From assembly GCA_964421495.1 (NCBI GenBank), contig CAYQXO010000041.1, forward strand, positions 1 to 20,476: 20,476 nt of DNA. Direction: 5' to 3'. Below are positions 1 to 7,386 of this stretch, in pieces (positions within the stretch are counted from its first letter, which is position 1; each line of letters opens with the position of its first letter). Made by a program: the position numbers and the translations under genes. The DNA comes from CAJXOW01 sp964421495. GTDB taxonomy: Bacteria; Bacteroidota; Rhodothermia; Balneolales; Balneolaceae. Under the pieces are notes generated by a model. That model did not search any database. It was given only the letters and a program-made list of their open reading frames with translations, and was not told the origin of the DNA.

Positions 1-160
1 TTCGCTATGGGCCCGCGCTCGATGTTCTCATTGTTCCCAACTCGTCAAAGAACGGTCTTACTGTTTCACCAAAACAAAAAATTGGCCTCAAAGGATTATT
101 CTTCTATATGCATCGCTGCATATCGGTTGAAACAGTAAATAGTTTCCTCTGAAGCGATCT
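1..160 (-). ncRNA. Putative rRNA operon 5' leader with boxA-like antitermination element (partial)
   Basis: This is non-coding leader downstream of the 164-192 promoter. On the minus strand an outer stem pairs 125-138 with 58-70 (TTACTGTTTCA-CC type, about 13 bp with one bulge). It encloses a hairpin at 106-123 with a 7-bp stem ATATGCA and a four-base GCGA loop of GNRA type. Just after the outer stem comes GTTCTTTGACG (plus strand 43-53), which resembles the CTCTTTAACA-type boxA of bacterial rrn leaders. This order (promoter, stem-loop, boxA) is the classical rrn leader layout. The 16S gene itself would start beyond the left edge. No open reading frame of note is seen here. An unrelated structured leader cannot be excluded. 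Confidence 0.6.
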
Positions 161-163
161 CTA

Positions 164-210
164 ATATAAGACCTATACCCGTCTAATGTCAATATTTTTT
201 TACTAATTAA
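164..210 (-). promoter_or_regulatory. Strong sigma-70-like promoter, probably of an rRNA operon
   Basis: Read on the minus strand, a perfect -35 TTGACA (187-192) is separated by exactly 17 bp from TTATAT (164-169). Immediately upstream lies an A/T-rich block (193-210, minus-strand ATTAATTAGTAAAAAAATA) resembling an UP element. Transcription would run leftward through a structured leader and out of the window. An UP-like block, consensus -35 and ideal spacing are typical of stable-RNA promoters. The assignment to an rRNA operon rests on the downstream leader elements and is inference. Confidence 0.65.
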
Positions 211-305
211 TTGCCGGTCGTTTTACGACATACCTGCTTGTTAATCGAAGCCCGCTATCGGCGTACTGCAAAGCCCGACGCCAGCGCTTTTTTACCGATG
301 TTTCC

Positions 306-1604
306 CTACTTTATTCCCAATCGCTTGAGCTTGCTTTGCAACGTCGTAGGCTTGAGATCCAACAGGGCCGCCGCCCCGTCATTCCCGTATATCTTCCCGT
401 CGGTCAATGACAGGATTCGTTCCAGGTACCGCTTGTTCATTTCATCGAATCCGAGCACTTCATCTTCGGAAATCTGCTGTTCGGGAAACAGCTCAAATCT
501 CTTCTTCTCTTTGAGTCGCACTTCGAAGCGACCTTCCCCGGCTTCCAGCAGCGAATGTCTCAGCACGTCAAACAATTCCGGGAAGTTCCCTTCCCAGTCG
601 GGCTCTTCCAATTTCTCCAGTTCGGATTCCTCGAATCGGTCGACCGATATGCGTAACACCCGACCGGCCTGCTGGACGTACCGACGAGCCGCCGCCCGCA
701 GATCCGCCTTTCGATGACGCAGGGGCGGAATCAGGACGGACTGAAATCCCATATGATAATAAAGCGAGGCCCGGAAGGCTCCCTCCTCGACTCTTTCCTC
801 CAAACTATCCCTGCTGGTCGCGATTACACGGGTGGAAAGTCCCCGTTTTCGCCGTTCCTGCAACAACTCGAGCAGTTCCTCCTGCGCTTCTTCCTGCATA
901 CCTGTAATATGGATCAACAACAGCACCAGCGGATCCGAGACTTGACGGGCACTCTGCCAATCCCCCGTCCCCGCACGCTCACCGGCCTCGCCAAAATCCC
1001 ACCTCACCGTCTGCACACCCTCCGGAAAATGATCGAAGGCCCTACCCGCCAGCGTTTTCTTTCCCGTACCCTGCTCGCCCCGCAGCAATAAATGTCGATC
1101 CGTCTGGGTGCAAACCTGCTGAATCGTATCACAGACAGACTGCATGATATCCGATTCACAAACGAAAAATTCATCCTCCCCCTTCTCATTTTTCGCATCT
1201 CTGCCGGACAGTTGATCAGAAGAAGTCGGCTGTTCTTCCACCGGGGATAACTCTACATTTACCAGGTGCGAACCGCCTCCTTTCGTCCGGAATAACCGAA
1301 AATCGATCCTATACGGCCATTCATTCCCGTTTTTGTCGGTAATCGTGCAGGGGCGGGGATCGATAGATTCTACATCATGACTTCGGCGGGCAATCTCATC
1401 CACCAACGCCTCTATCTCCCGCTGGACGACTCCCTCCTGTTCCGACGCCAGAACGTATTCTTTCGGTGCATATCCCAGTTGCTCCCGAATTTGCTTATTG
1501 CAAAAAATAAGTTGTGCCCGCTCGTTTTCATCAACACGAAACACAAGTACCAACTTCGGCAGGTAGTCGATGACTTCCCGCCAGAATGCATTATTATTTG
1601 ACAT
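306..1604 (-). CDS. PAS / degenerate AAA+ / Fis-HTH regulator of the NtrC-FhlA family
   Basis: This 432-residue cytoplasmic protein is probably a transcription regulator. Residues 1-120 look like a PAS sensor domain. Residues 145-360 follow a sigma-54 activator AAA+ core, with Walker A GEQGTGKK (176-183), a sensor I-like RVIATSRDSL (259-268), FRASLYYHM (277-285) and LIPPLRHRKADL (291-302). Residues 386-432 match an FhlA-type Fis helix-turn-helix ending in TTLQSKLKRLGIK. Key residues are missing. The Walker B segment reads LVLLLIHITG (226-235) instead of an acidic hhhhDE. The usual GAFTGA loop region is shortened and unrecognisable (about 203-222). The second arginine-finger position is His, and the sensor II GNVREL is GNFPEL. 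ATPase-driven sigma-54 activation is therefore unlikely; TyrR-like or ATP-binding-only regulation is possible. The gene reads toward the rRNA-type promoter about 100 bp downstream, but no functional link is shown. The start at 1604 fits the PAS domain boundary. Confidence 0.85.
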   Translation of the reverse strand: MSNNNAFWREVIDYLPKLVLVFRVDENERAQLIFCNKQIREQLGYAPKEYVLASEQEGVVQREIEALVDEIARRSHDVESIDPRPCTITDKNGNEWPYRIDFRLFRTKGGGSHLVNVELSPVEEQPTSSDQLSGRDAKNEKGEDEFFVCESDIMQSVCDTIQQVCTQTDRHLLLRGEQGTGKKTLAGRAFDHFPEGVQTVRWDFGEAGERAGTGDWQSARQVSDPLVLLLIHITGMQEEAQEELLELLQERRKRGLSTRVIATSRDSLEERVEEGAFRASLYYHMGFQSVLIPPLRHRKADLRAAARRYVQQAGRVLRISVDRFEESELEKLEEPDWEGNFPELFDVLRHSLLEAGEGRFEVRLKEKKRFELFPEQQISEDEVLGFDEMNKRYLERILSLTDGKIYGNDGAAALLDLKPTTLQSKLKRLGIK

Positions 1605-1681
1605 ACCTTACAAGATCGTCTGTTCAATGGTGGAATGTTATCGTCGTACCCCTGTCACGGCGTTCAATTATACTGAATTGC

Positions 1682-1737
1682 CCGGGAGTCTGTCGGACTT
1701 TTCGGATCGTAGCGAAAAAAGTCCGACAGACTCCCGG
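1682..1737. repeat. Family B palindromic element, copy 1
   Basis: A perfect 21-bp inverted repeat (1682-1702 with 1717-1737, starting CCGGGAGTCTGTCGGACTT) surrounds a 14-base loop CGGATCGTAGCGAA. Arm and loop are homologous to the element at 11614-11713 read in reverse, so this is a dispersed repeat and not a chance hairpin. It lies between the yhhQ-like gene and the degenerate regulator, both on the minus strand. No uridine tract follows the stem on either strand, so it does not look like a standard intrinsic terminator, though the stem would be very stable in RNA. Confidence 0.85.
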
Positions 1738-1798
1738 AAACTATAAATCATGGGAAACGGGAACAAACCGAATTCGCTTTATTAATAAAAATTTCCGG

Positions 1799-2569
1799 CT
1801 AGCCCTCCATTGCGTACTCGACCGGATCTTCTTTATAGTCATCCAACAGATAGGCTCCCAGGTAAAAGAGTGGAGTATCGAAAAGGGCAAAAAAGAATTT
1901 GAACACATAGGAATTCAGGATCAGAATGAACAAATCGCCGATCGCCTGTACTTCCTCTCCGAGGTTTCCCGAAATATACAAGATGCTGAGGATGGAAATG
2001 GAGTCGACCAGCTGGCTTACCATGGTCGATCCGTTATTACGAATCCACTTATAGCGCCCTTTCGTAAGTCTTTTCCAGAAATGGAACAGTTGCACGTCAA
2101 TTGACTGTGCAACGATATACGCTATCATACTGGCGATGGTGTTGGCCACCATAAATTCATAGACGCCCTCAAAGAGGCTGGCTCCCCCGCTCACTCCCTG
2201 GGCGTTGGGAAGCCAGTGGTTCACACTCATAAGAAAAAGCATGAAGAGATTCATGATAAAGCCGACGATTACCATTCCCTGGGCTTTGCGCCGACCGTAC
2301 AGCTCGGAAATCAGATCGGTCGCCAGGAACGTAAACGGATAGGCGATTACTCCTGCTGGAACGCTCAATCGGTAGAGGTCATTATCTCGAATCAGCGGGG
2401 GAATGATGGACTGCATGCCCTCCGAGAGATGAATCGAAAATATGGTTACAAACTTCGTCGTCCCTATAACGTTACCTAGCACGAGCGAGGTAAGAAAAAC
2501 TCCGCTTAACAAGAGGAATAAGGTGTCTCGATCTCGTAAAACACCGGGACTGGATGCACTGATACTCAT
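1799..2569 (-). CDS. yhhQ: Queuosine precursor transporter, YhhQ/DUF165 (VUT) family
   Basis: This 256-residue integral membrane protein has about six hydrophobic segments. The YhhQ/DUF165 family imports queuosine precursors (preQ0/preQ1) across the inner membrane for tRNA modification at position 34. The family signature is clear: SVPAGVIAYPFTFLATD followed by LISELYGRRKA (residues 69-96), AQSIDVQLFHFWKRLT (154-169) and the late NNGSTMVSQLVDS (178-190). It is slightly longer than the usual roughly 220 residues, owing to a 15-residue N-terminal tail and a short acidic C-terminus. It stands alone between intergenic regions, with no queuosine biosynthesis gene in the window. I looked for a preQ1-riboswitch-like leader upstream and could not convincingly identify one. 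The exact substrate is inferred from the family. Confidence 0.88.
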   Translation of the reverse strand: MSISASSPGVLRDRDTLFLLLSGVFLTSLVLGNVIGTTKFVTIFSIHLSEGMQSIIPPLIRDNDLYRLSVPAGVIAYPFTFLATDLISELYGRRKAQGMVIVGFIMNLFMLFLMSVNHWLPNAQGVSGGASLFEGVYEFMVANTIASMIAYIVAQSIDVQLFHFWKRLTKGRYKWIRNNGSTMVSQLVDSISILSILYISGNLGEEVQAIGDLFILILNSYVFKFFFALFDTPLFYLGAYLLDDYKEDPVEYAMEG

Positions 2570-2934
2570 CGGTTTCTGTCTTTGTTACACTTATTTGCAA
2601 TCGGGGTTTTCAAAACGTTTAAACGTGTGTGGACCGGGAGGGGTTCCTCCCCGGCTCCTGATCAAATACTCTTGATATCCATTTTCTGGAAACTCCTCAA
2701 ATGCCAAAATGACGCTCACCGGCCGGAAATATGCTCATCAAAAAACACTTATCCCACAGAGTTTTTACCGGTTGGCAAGCGTCCACATCCCCTTCCAAAC
2801 CCGGTGCAACCGACTTTTTCCGATTTAAATACGATTACCGGACTTCTCACATTCCCACTGAAAATCATATACCCATCCCCGGCCACGTTATACCAAGTGA
2901 CTATCAATTCCCTAAATAAAAAAACGGGTCCGTT
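2570..2934. other. Divergent intergenic region with a GC-rich hairpin and a 12-bp palindrome
   Basis: This 365-base gap separates yhhQ (minus) from the tetR gene (plus). It holds a perfect 12-bp palindrome ACGTTTAAACGT (2615-2626), 46 bp upstream of the yhhQ start. It also holds an imperfect GC-rich hairpin at 2631-2658, built around CCGGGAGG and CCTCCCCGG. The palindrome could be an operator for a dimeric regulator such as the neighbouring TetR protein, but this is only inference. I see no convincing gene in the remainder; short reading frames there lack homology signals. Confidence 0.45.
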
Positions 2935-3636
2935 ATGACTCAAGAAAATGCAAATGCTGAAGCCTCGCTGGGCGATCGAATTGCAATCGTTCAAGAGGCT
3001 ACGACCTTGTACCTTGAAGAGGACACCTCCTATACCGTAGCCAACCTGGCCAAGCGACTGGAGGTCGAGCCGTCCGATATCTATGCCTACTACCCGAACA
3101 AATACGCTATCCTGGACGGTTACTACCGCTTGCTGATTGATCGTTACCGTAACATGACAGACGATATCGACAACTTCGATCAATACAATCTGGCGGAAAA
3201 AATATCCAATTTCATCTACGCCAGCTTCGACATGATGACGGGAAACCGGGTTTATGTTGAGGAAACTTTTGAAAATCGCGTCCTCAACGCCAGCAGCGAC
3301 CACCCGTTTCAGACGGAACTAAAAACACTATTCAAGGAGTTCTTCGCACAAGATTCAAACATTGCCGCCAGCAGTCAGTTATTAATGCAGGATATATTCT
3401 ATGAGTTCCTGGTGCGACAATACCTTCAGCTGGTTACGTTCTGGCTGGAGGATGAGAGTCCCGACGAAGAAAAAACGATGGCTTATGCTGACAAGCTGAC
3501 CTCTTTCCTCCAGGAAGTGATGTACACGTCTGTACTTGACGAGGGACTGGACCTCTTGAAATTCATGACCCAAAATGATCGGCGCATTTCACGGTTACCG
3601 ATAGTCGGATCAATAACCCGCAAAATTCTATCCTGA
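2935..3636 (+). CDS. TetR/AcrR-family transcriptional regulator
   Basis: This 233-residue protein has an N-terminal TetR-type helix-turn-helix at residues 14-60: YTVANLAKRLEVEPSDIYAY then YPNKYAILDGYY, matching the usual 'iAkrlGvs.sdiYrYFpnKeaLl' pattern. The rest is helical and would form the ligand and dimer domain; its ligand is unknown. The stop codon is 5 bp upstream of the ABC1-kinase start, so the two genes almost certainly form one operon. The regulator may control that kinase gene, and possibly itself. It could also act on yhhQ, which diverges from it. TetR proteins are commonly repressors; the direction of control here is not visible. The start at 2935 is supported by the short acidic N-tail before the HTH. 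Confidence 0.85.
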   Translation: MTQENANAEASLGDRIAIVQEATTLYLEEDTSYTVANLAKRLEVEPSDIYAYYPNKYAILDGYYRLLIDRYRNMTDDIDNFDQYNLAEKISNFIYASFDMMTGNRVYVEETFENRVLNASSDHPFQTELKTLFKEFFAQDSNIAASSQLLMQDIFYEFLVRQYLQLVTFWLEDESPDEEKTMAYADKLTSFLQEVMYTSVLDEGLDLLKFMTQNDRRISRLPIVGSITRKILS

Positions 3637-3641
3637 CTCTT

Positions 3642-4979
3642 ATGAGTGACTTCCCTTCTTCGAAATTTGAGCGCGGCAAAATATTTGCAAAAACGGGCAT
3701 AGATATTGGCAAAAATTATGCTAAGCATTATTTAAAAAAGTCGCTGCCCAAACATAAAGAAAACAATACCTCCACGGAACAAAAGGAGTTGGATAAGCTG
3801 CACGGGGATAATGCCCACAAAATACTGGAGGAGTTCTCCAGGCTTCGGGGCACTGCCCTGAAGATTGCCCAGTCGCTGAGCATGGATCAGGGACTGCTGC
3901 CCGAAGAATACTCAAAGATTCTAACCCAGGCCCAATACAAGGTCTCCCCCATCAACAAGGCGCTGGTCCGTTCCATTATAAAGCGCGAGTTGGGAGCATA
4001 TCCGGAGAACCTGTTCAAACACTTCGAGCCGGAAGCCTTTGCCGCCGCGTCGATCGGACAGGTTCACCACGCCTGGCTCGACGACGGAACGCCTTTGGCC
4101 GTCAAGATTCAATACCCGAACGTACGCAATACGATCGAAAGCGATCTGCGCCTGGCTAAATTATTTTTTAAGCGTTTTTTGAAAGGAGATGTCGACGATT
4201 ACTTCCAGGAAATCCGGGAGAGGTTGCTCGAAGAGACCGATTACCTGCATGAGGGAAAAGAAATCGAGCGATTTGCGAGACGATACAATACCGATCGTTT
4301 TGCCACTCCGCGCTGGTTTGAATCCCATTCCACAGAGAAAGTGCTAGCGATGAGTTTCTTGGAGGGGCAACATATCAGCGATTTCATGGAGCAGAAACCC
4401 CCTCAAGAAGAGCGCAATCATTTCGGTCAGCTGTTATGGGATTTCTTTCACGCCCAGATCAAGCGGGGCGACCCCATTCACGCCGATGCTCACCCCGGCA
4501 ACTTCCTGTTTATGCCGGACGGCCGACTCGGCGTTATAGATTACGGATGCGTCAAATCATTCCCCAAAAACTTCTTCTATCATTACCTTCAGCTGCTTCC
4601 CACACATTTAAACCACGATATTGAAGCGATCAAGGATCTATACCTGAAATTGGGAATTATTCGCAAGGATCCGGCGTCCTCCGACAAGGAAAAACGATTT
4701 TTCGAATTCTGTCGCAACTATGCCAACGCGTTTGCCTCCCCCTACCAACACGACCATTTTGATTTCGGGGACCCGGGTTTTAAGGAAAAGATCAACAACT
4801 ATGCCCGGCAAATGCCCATTTTGAGGGAAACACGGGGATCAAAACACTTTATCTACAGTACCCGCGTGCACCTGGGACTCTATCACCTGTTAATGAAACT
4901 CGGGGCGCAGGTCAATACCGAGCATAGTCGGAAGCTGGCCCAGGAGAAGCTGGAATCGCTCCGGGAAGAAGTCGGGTAG
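3642..4979 (+). CDS. ABC1/ADCK (AarF/UbiB) atypical kinase-like protein
   Basis: This 445-residue protein belongs to the ancient ABC1/ADCK/COQ8 family, which resembles protein kinases and in many organisms supports quinone biosynthesis or lipid homeostasis. The landmarks are in order. The KxGQ-type motif reads KIAQ (74-77) inside LRGTALKIAQSLS. The alanine-rich nucleotide loop is AAASIGQVHH (134-143), with the ATP-site lysine in AVKIQYP (153-159). ExD lies in LEETDYLHEG (196-205), the catalytic loop is HADAHPGNF (280-288) and the metal-binding DYG is 300-302. The third KxGQ residue is Ala, a variation I also recall in some bacterial homologues, so it may not mean inactivity. There is no strong C-terminal transmembrane anchor as in E. 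coli UbiB. No quinone genes are adjacent, so the pathway is uncertain. It is translationally close-coupled to the TetR gene. Confidence 0.87.
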   Translation: MSDFPSSKFERGKIFAKTGIDIGKNYAKHYLKKSLPKHKENNTSTEQKELDKLHGDNAHKILEEFSRLRGTALKIAQSLSMDQGLLPEEYSKILTQAQYKVSPINKALVRSIIKRELGAYPENLFKHFEPEAFAAASIGQVHHAWLDDGTPLAVKIQYPNVRNTIESDLRLAKLFFKRFLKGDVDDYFQEIRERLLEETDYLHEGKEIERFARRYNTDRFATPRWFESHSTEKVLAMSFLEGQHISDFMEQKPPQEERNHFGQLLWDFFHAQIKRGDPIHADAHPGNFLFMPDGRLGVIDYGCVKSFPKNFFYHYLQLLPTHLNHDIEAIKDLYLKLGIIRKDPASSDKEKRFFEFCRNYANAFASPYQHDHFDFGDPGFKEKINNYARQMPILRETRGSKHFIYSTRVHLGLYHLLMKLGAQVNTEHSRKLAQEKLESLREEVG

Positions 4980-5007
4980 TCGTGTTTCCAAATAGCGGCA
5001 CTCATGA

Positions 5008-5952
5008 TCAATCGATATCATTCAGGTACCGATAGAATTCAGAGTTGGTCGAGAGGATGAGGGTCGTTTTCTGATCCATGGTATTTTCAAACGCTTCCAT
5101 CGTCTTGGTGAAGCGGTACAGCTCCCTCGACTGCCGGGACTTGTTATAGGCCCGGTTGTAAACAGCCGCCGCCCGGGCATCGGCTTCCCCTTTTATTTCC
5201 TCCGCCCTTCGAAACGCCTCTGAACGAATCTGTTTCAACTCTCGATCTTTTTGGCCGTTAATACTCGAGGCTTCTCCATTTCCTTCCGAAATGAACTTAT
5301 CGGCAATACGGTTTCGTTCACTCCTCATCCGTTCATAAACCTGCTTGCGGACATCCTCTACGTAATTAACCCGTTTAATCCGAAAATCATGCACGACAAT
5401 ACCCAATTCCTCGGCTCGACTGTTCCCCTCGATCTGAATTTTTTTCTGAATGGAATCACGACCAACGGATATATCAGCAAGGCTGTCTTCCACAATCTCC
5501 GTAATAGCCCCCGCATCCATGGGATCCCGATTCGAGCTGCGCACCACTTCCACCAGGTCATAACTGGCGATTTCGTCGCGCGTCTCGCCGTCGAGAATAT
5601 CATCCAGGCGCGACTGGGCGCTGCGCTCTGTTCCCATGCGCTTGAAAAACAAAAGCGGATCCGTTATCTGCCAGCGTGCGAAGGTATCCACATGAATAAA
5701 CTTCTTGTCCTTGGTCGGGATTTGATTGGGATCACCGTCCCACTCCAGAAAGCGGGAATCGAACATATGGACCTTCTGAATAAAGGGTATTTTAAACTTC
5801 AACCCCGGTTTCTGGATCGCAACGCCCACCGGTCGACCGAACTGCGTGACGACGGCTTGCTGTTTTTCATTGACGATAAACATGCCATCCAAAGCAATAC
5901 CGATGACGACCGCTAAAATAATTGCCGATATAATCGTTTTAATATTTTTCAT
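5008..5952 (-). CDS. hflC: HflC, prohibitin-family (SPFH) membrane protease modulator
   Basis: This 314-residue protein has a single N-terminal transmembrane helix (about 7-26), followed by the SPFH/band-7 domain starting MFIVNEKQQAVVTQFGRPVG (24-43). A long coiled coil follows at about 205-270, rich in Glu, Arg and Ala (EASSINGQKDRELKQIRSEA, then RRAEEIKGEADARAAA). HflC pairs with HflK to form a large periplasmic cage around the FtsH protease, limiting its access to membrane proteins. It lies 21 bp downstream of hflK on the same strand, the usual hflK-hflC order, and is slightly shorter than E. coli HflC (334). The C-terminus LILSTNSEFYRYLNDID matches the typical 'l.l.tdSeffryl' ending. The 3' end converges on the ABC1 gene with 28 bp between stops and no visible terminator. 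Confidence 0.93.
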   Translation of the reverse strand: MKNIKTIISAIILAVVIGIALDGMFIVNEKQQAVVTQFGRPVGVAIQKPGLKFKIPFIQKVHMFDSRFLEWDGDPNQIPTKDKKFIHVDTFARWQITDPLLFFKRMGTERSAQSRLDDILDGETRDEIASYDLVEVVRSSNRDPMDAGAITEIVEDSLADISVGRDSIQKKIQIEGNSRAEELGIVVHDFRIKRVNYVEDVRKQVYERMRSERNRIADKFISEGNGEASSINGQKDRELKQIRSEAFRRAEEIKGEADARAAAVYNRAYNKSRQSRELYRFTKTMEAFENTMDQKTTLILSTNSEFYRYLNDID

Positions 5953-5973
5953 AAATATACTGCCCGTCGTTTC

Positions 5974-6984
5974 CTAATTTGAACTCGAAGATTGTGAATT
6001 ACCCGGAATGCTTATATTCTGATTGTTCATCTGCAGCAAGGGTAGAACGCTGTTTCCTTCCTTATCCGTTATAATCTTGTTACCCAATTTCGGTATGAAA
6101 TTCTGCATCGTTTCCAGGTAAATTCTGCGTTTGGTTACTTCCGGAGCATTAATGTACTCATTGTATAACTCATTAAATCGAACCACTTCACCCTCGGCAT
6201 TGTTCACACGCTCAATGGCATATCCTTCCGCTTTTTGAATCGTCTCCTCGGCTTGTCCCTTCGCCTTGGGGATGACCCGGTTATACGCCGACTTGGCCTC
6301 GTTGATCAGAGTCTCTTTCTGCTGCTGCGCCTCGTTCACTTTGTTAAAGGCATCCTTAACCGGCTCGGGCGGGTTAACATCCTGCAGTACAATCTGTTCG
6401 ATATTTATTCCGGTATTGTACTCGTTTACCAGCTTTTGGATCATTTCCTGCGCCTCGCTGGCAACCTGGGTTCGACCGACCGTAAGCACCTCGTTTACCG
6501 TATGGTCGCCGGCAATTTCCCGCATAGCCGACTCGGAAATATCCCGTAACGTATTCCTCGGATTTCGAACTTCGAAGAGGTACTTGTACGGCTCCATAAT
6601 TCGATACTGCACAACCCACTCCACGTTGGCCAGGTTAAGATCGCCTGTCAACATCAGAGATTCATGGGAATAATCGTCTTGCCTGTATCGGGTCTGCACC
6701 CCGGCTTCCGCCGTCCGGAAGCCAAACTCGTCTTTCAACTGCCGTTGTACCGGTACGATTTCAACTTCTTCCGCGAAGGGAATTTTAAATTGCAGTCCCG
6801 GCTGCACTTCCCGGTCAAAAGCCCCAAAACGAGTAATCACTCCCACTTCTTCCGGATTGACCTGAAAAACCGACAGGTATACCACAATTAAAGCCAATAC
6901 CACCAACACGATGCTGGACAAATAGTTCCTCAGTTTTTTCAACTGGGGAGGGATATTGAGATCGTAATATTCTGATTCAGCCAT
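5974..6984 (-). CDS. hflK: HflK, prohibitin-family (SPFH) membrane protease modulator
   Basis: This 336-residue protein has a short cytoplasmic tail, one transmembrane helix (about 20-42) and then the SPFH domain beginning VNPEEVGVITRFGAFDREVQ (42-61). A diagnostic HflK helical segment is present: VNPPEPVKDAFNKVNEAQQQ (about 203-222), then INEAKSAYNRVIPKAKGQAE and a coiled coil. Its partner HflC is immediately downstream. Unlike E. coli HflK it lacks a long Gly/Pro-rich cytoplasmic N-terminus; short N-termini are common outside proteobacteria. The C-terminus is polar and serine-rich (GNSQSSSSN). No ftsH is seen in the window. The promoter should lie in the 6985-7104 gap upstream, next to a family A repeat. 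Confidence 0.93.
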   Translation of the reverse strand: MAESEYYDLNIPPQLKKLRNYLSSIVLVVLALIVVYLSVFQVNPEEVGVITRFGAFDREVQPGLQFKIPFAEEVEIVPVQRQLKDEFGFRTAEAGVQTRYRQDDYSHESLMLTGDLNLANVEWVVQYRIMEPYKYLFEVRNPRNTLRDISESAMREIAGDHTVNEVLTVGRTQVASEAQEMIQKLVNEYNTGINIEQIVLQDVNPPEPVKDAFNKVNEAQQQKETLINEAKSAYNRVIPKAKGQAEETIQKAEGYAIERVNNAEGEVVRFNELYNEYINAPEVTKRRIYLETMQNFIPKLGNKIITDKEGNSVLPLLQMNNQNISIPGNSQSSSSN

Positions 6985-7104
6985 AGAAAACGCTTTGTTT
7001 TAATTTCAAGAAACCCCTAAAGGTCACAAAGTTTACTTAATAATCAAAACAATTCCTTAGGGTTTCTCTTACATATTAACAAGGTTTTATCGGATTTCGA
7101 GCGT

Positions 7105-7265
7105 CCTTTGAAAAACACGGGGAGGCCTCTGGAGCCAGGGAAATTCAGCTGACCTGTGCTTTACCGGGTTTTGAGTCCAAAATACCGGCGTTTAGGGATT
7201 ATACGTTTCCTGCCAATTGGCTGAACAACCCAAGTGCTCCAGAGGCCTCCCCGTGTTTTCAAAGG
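7105..7265. repeat. Family A inverted-repeat element, copy 1
   Basis: A 161-bp element bounded by 30-bp near-perfect inverted repeats (7105-7135 and 7236-7265, ends CCTTTGAAAA; one extra A in the left arm). The roughly 100-bp core aligns with the cores at 16317-16487 and about 19346-19522, including GCTTTAC, a block resembling AATACCGGC, and GCTGAACAACCCAAGTGCT near the right end. It fills much of the 402-bp gap between divergent hflK and mscS. The flanking parts of that gap (6985-7104 and 7266-7386) are A/T-rich and presumably carry the two promoters; I could not define them. No target-site duplication is evident. Confidence 0.85.
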
Positions 7266-7386
7266 GCTCTTCGATTAACAAATATCACCAAACCAGGGCA
7301 ATGAAAACCCGATGTTTAATCCCGGCTAAATATATTTTAATATATTCGGTGAGATCCCGGACAATTCTAACAACAATAAATGATCA

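Noticed and set aside
1682..1737. Family B copy 1 as an intrinsic terminator of yhhQ
   Set aside because: The stem is strong, but no T-run follows it on the yhhQ strand and the same sequence occurs elsewhere as a repeat.
1799..2700. preQ1 riboswitch ahead of yhhQ
   Set aside because: Expected from the transporter's role, but I could not find a convincing small pseudoknot aptamer with the A-rich tail close to the start codon.
2749..3303. 184-codon minus-strand frame across the tetR start
   Set aside because: It overlaps the well-supported TetR HTH coding sequence in antisense and shows no domain.
5251..5916. 221-codon plus-strand frame opposite hflC
   Set aside because: Antisense shadow of hflC, with no recognisable features.
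7105..7265. Family A elements as integron attC sites
   Set aside because: The right end (CCGAACAA) superficially recalls an attC core, but the paired GTTRRRY/RYYYAAC boxes are not present in all copies and no integrase or cassette array is visible.
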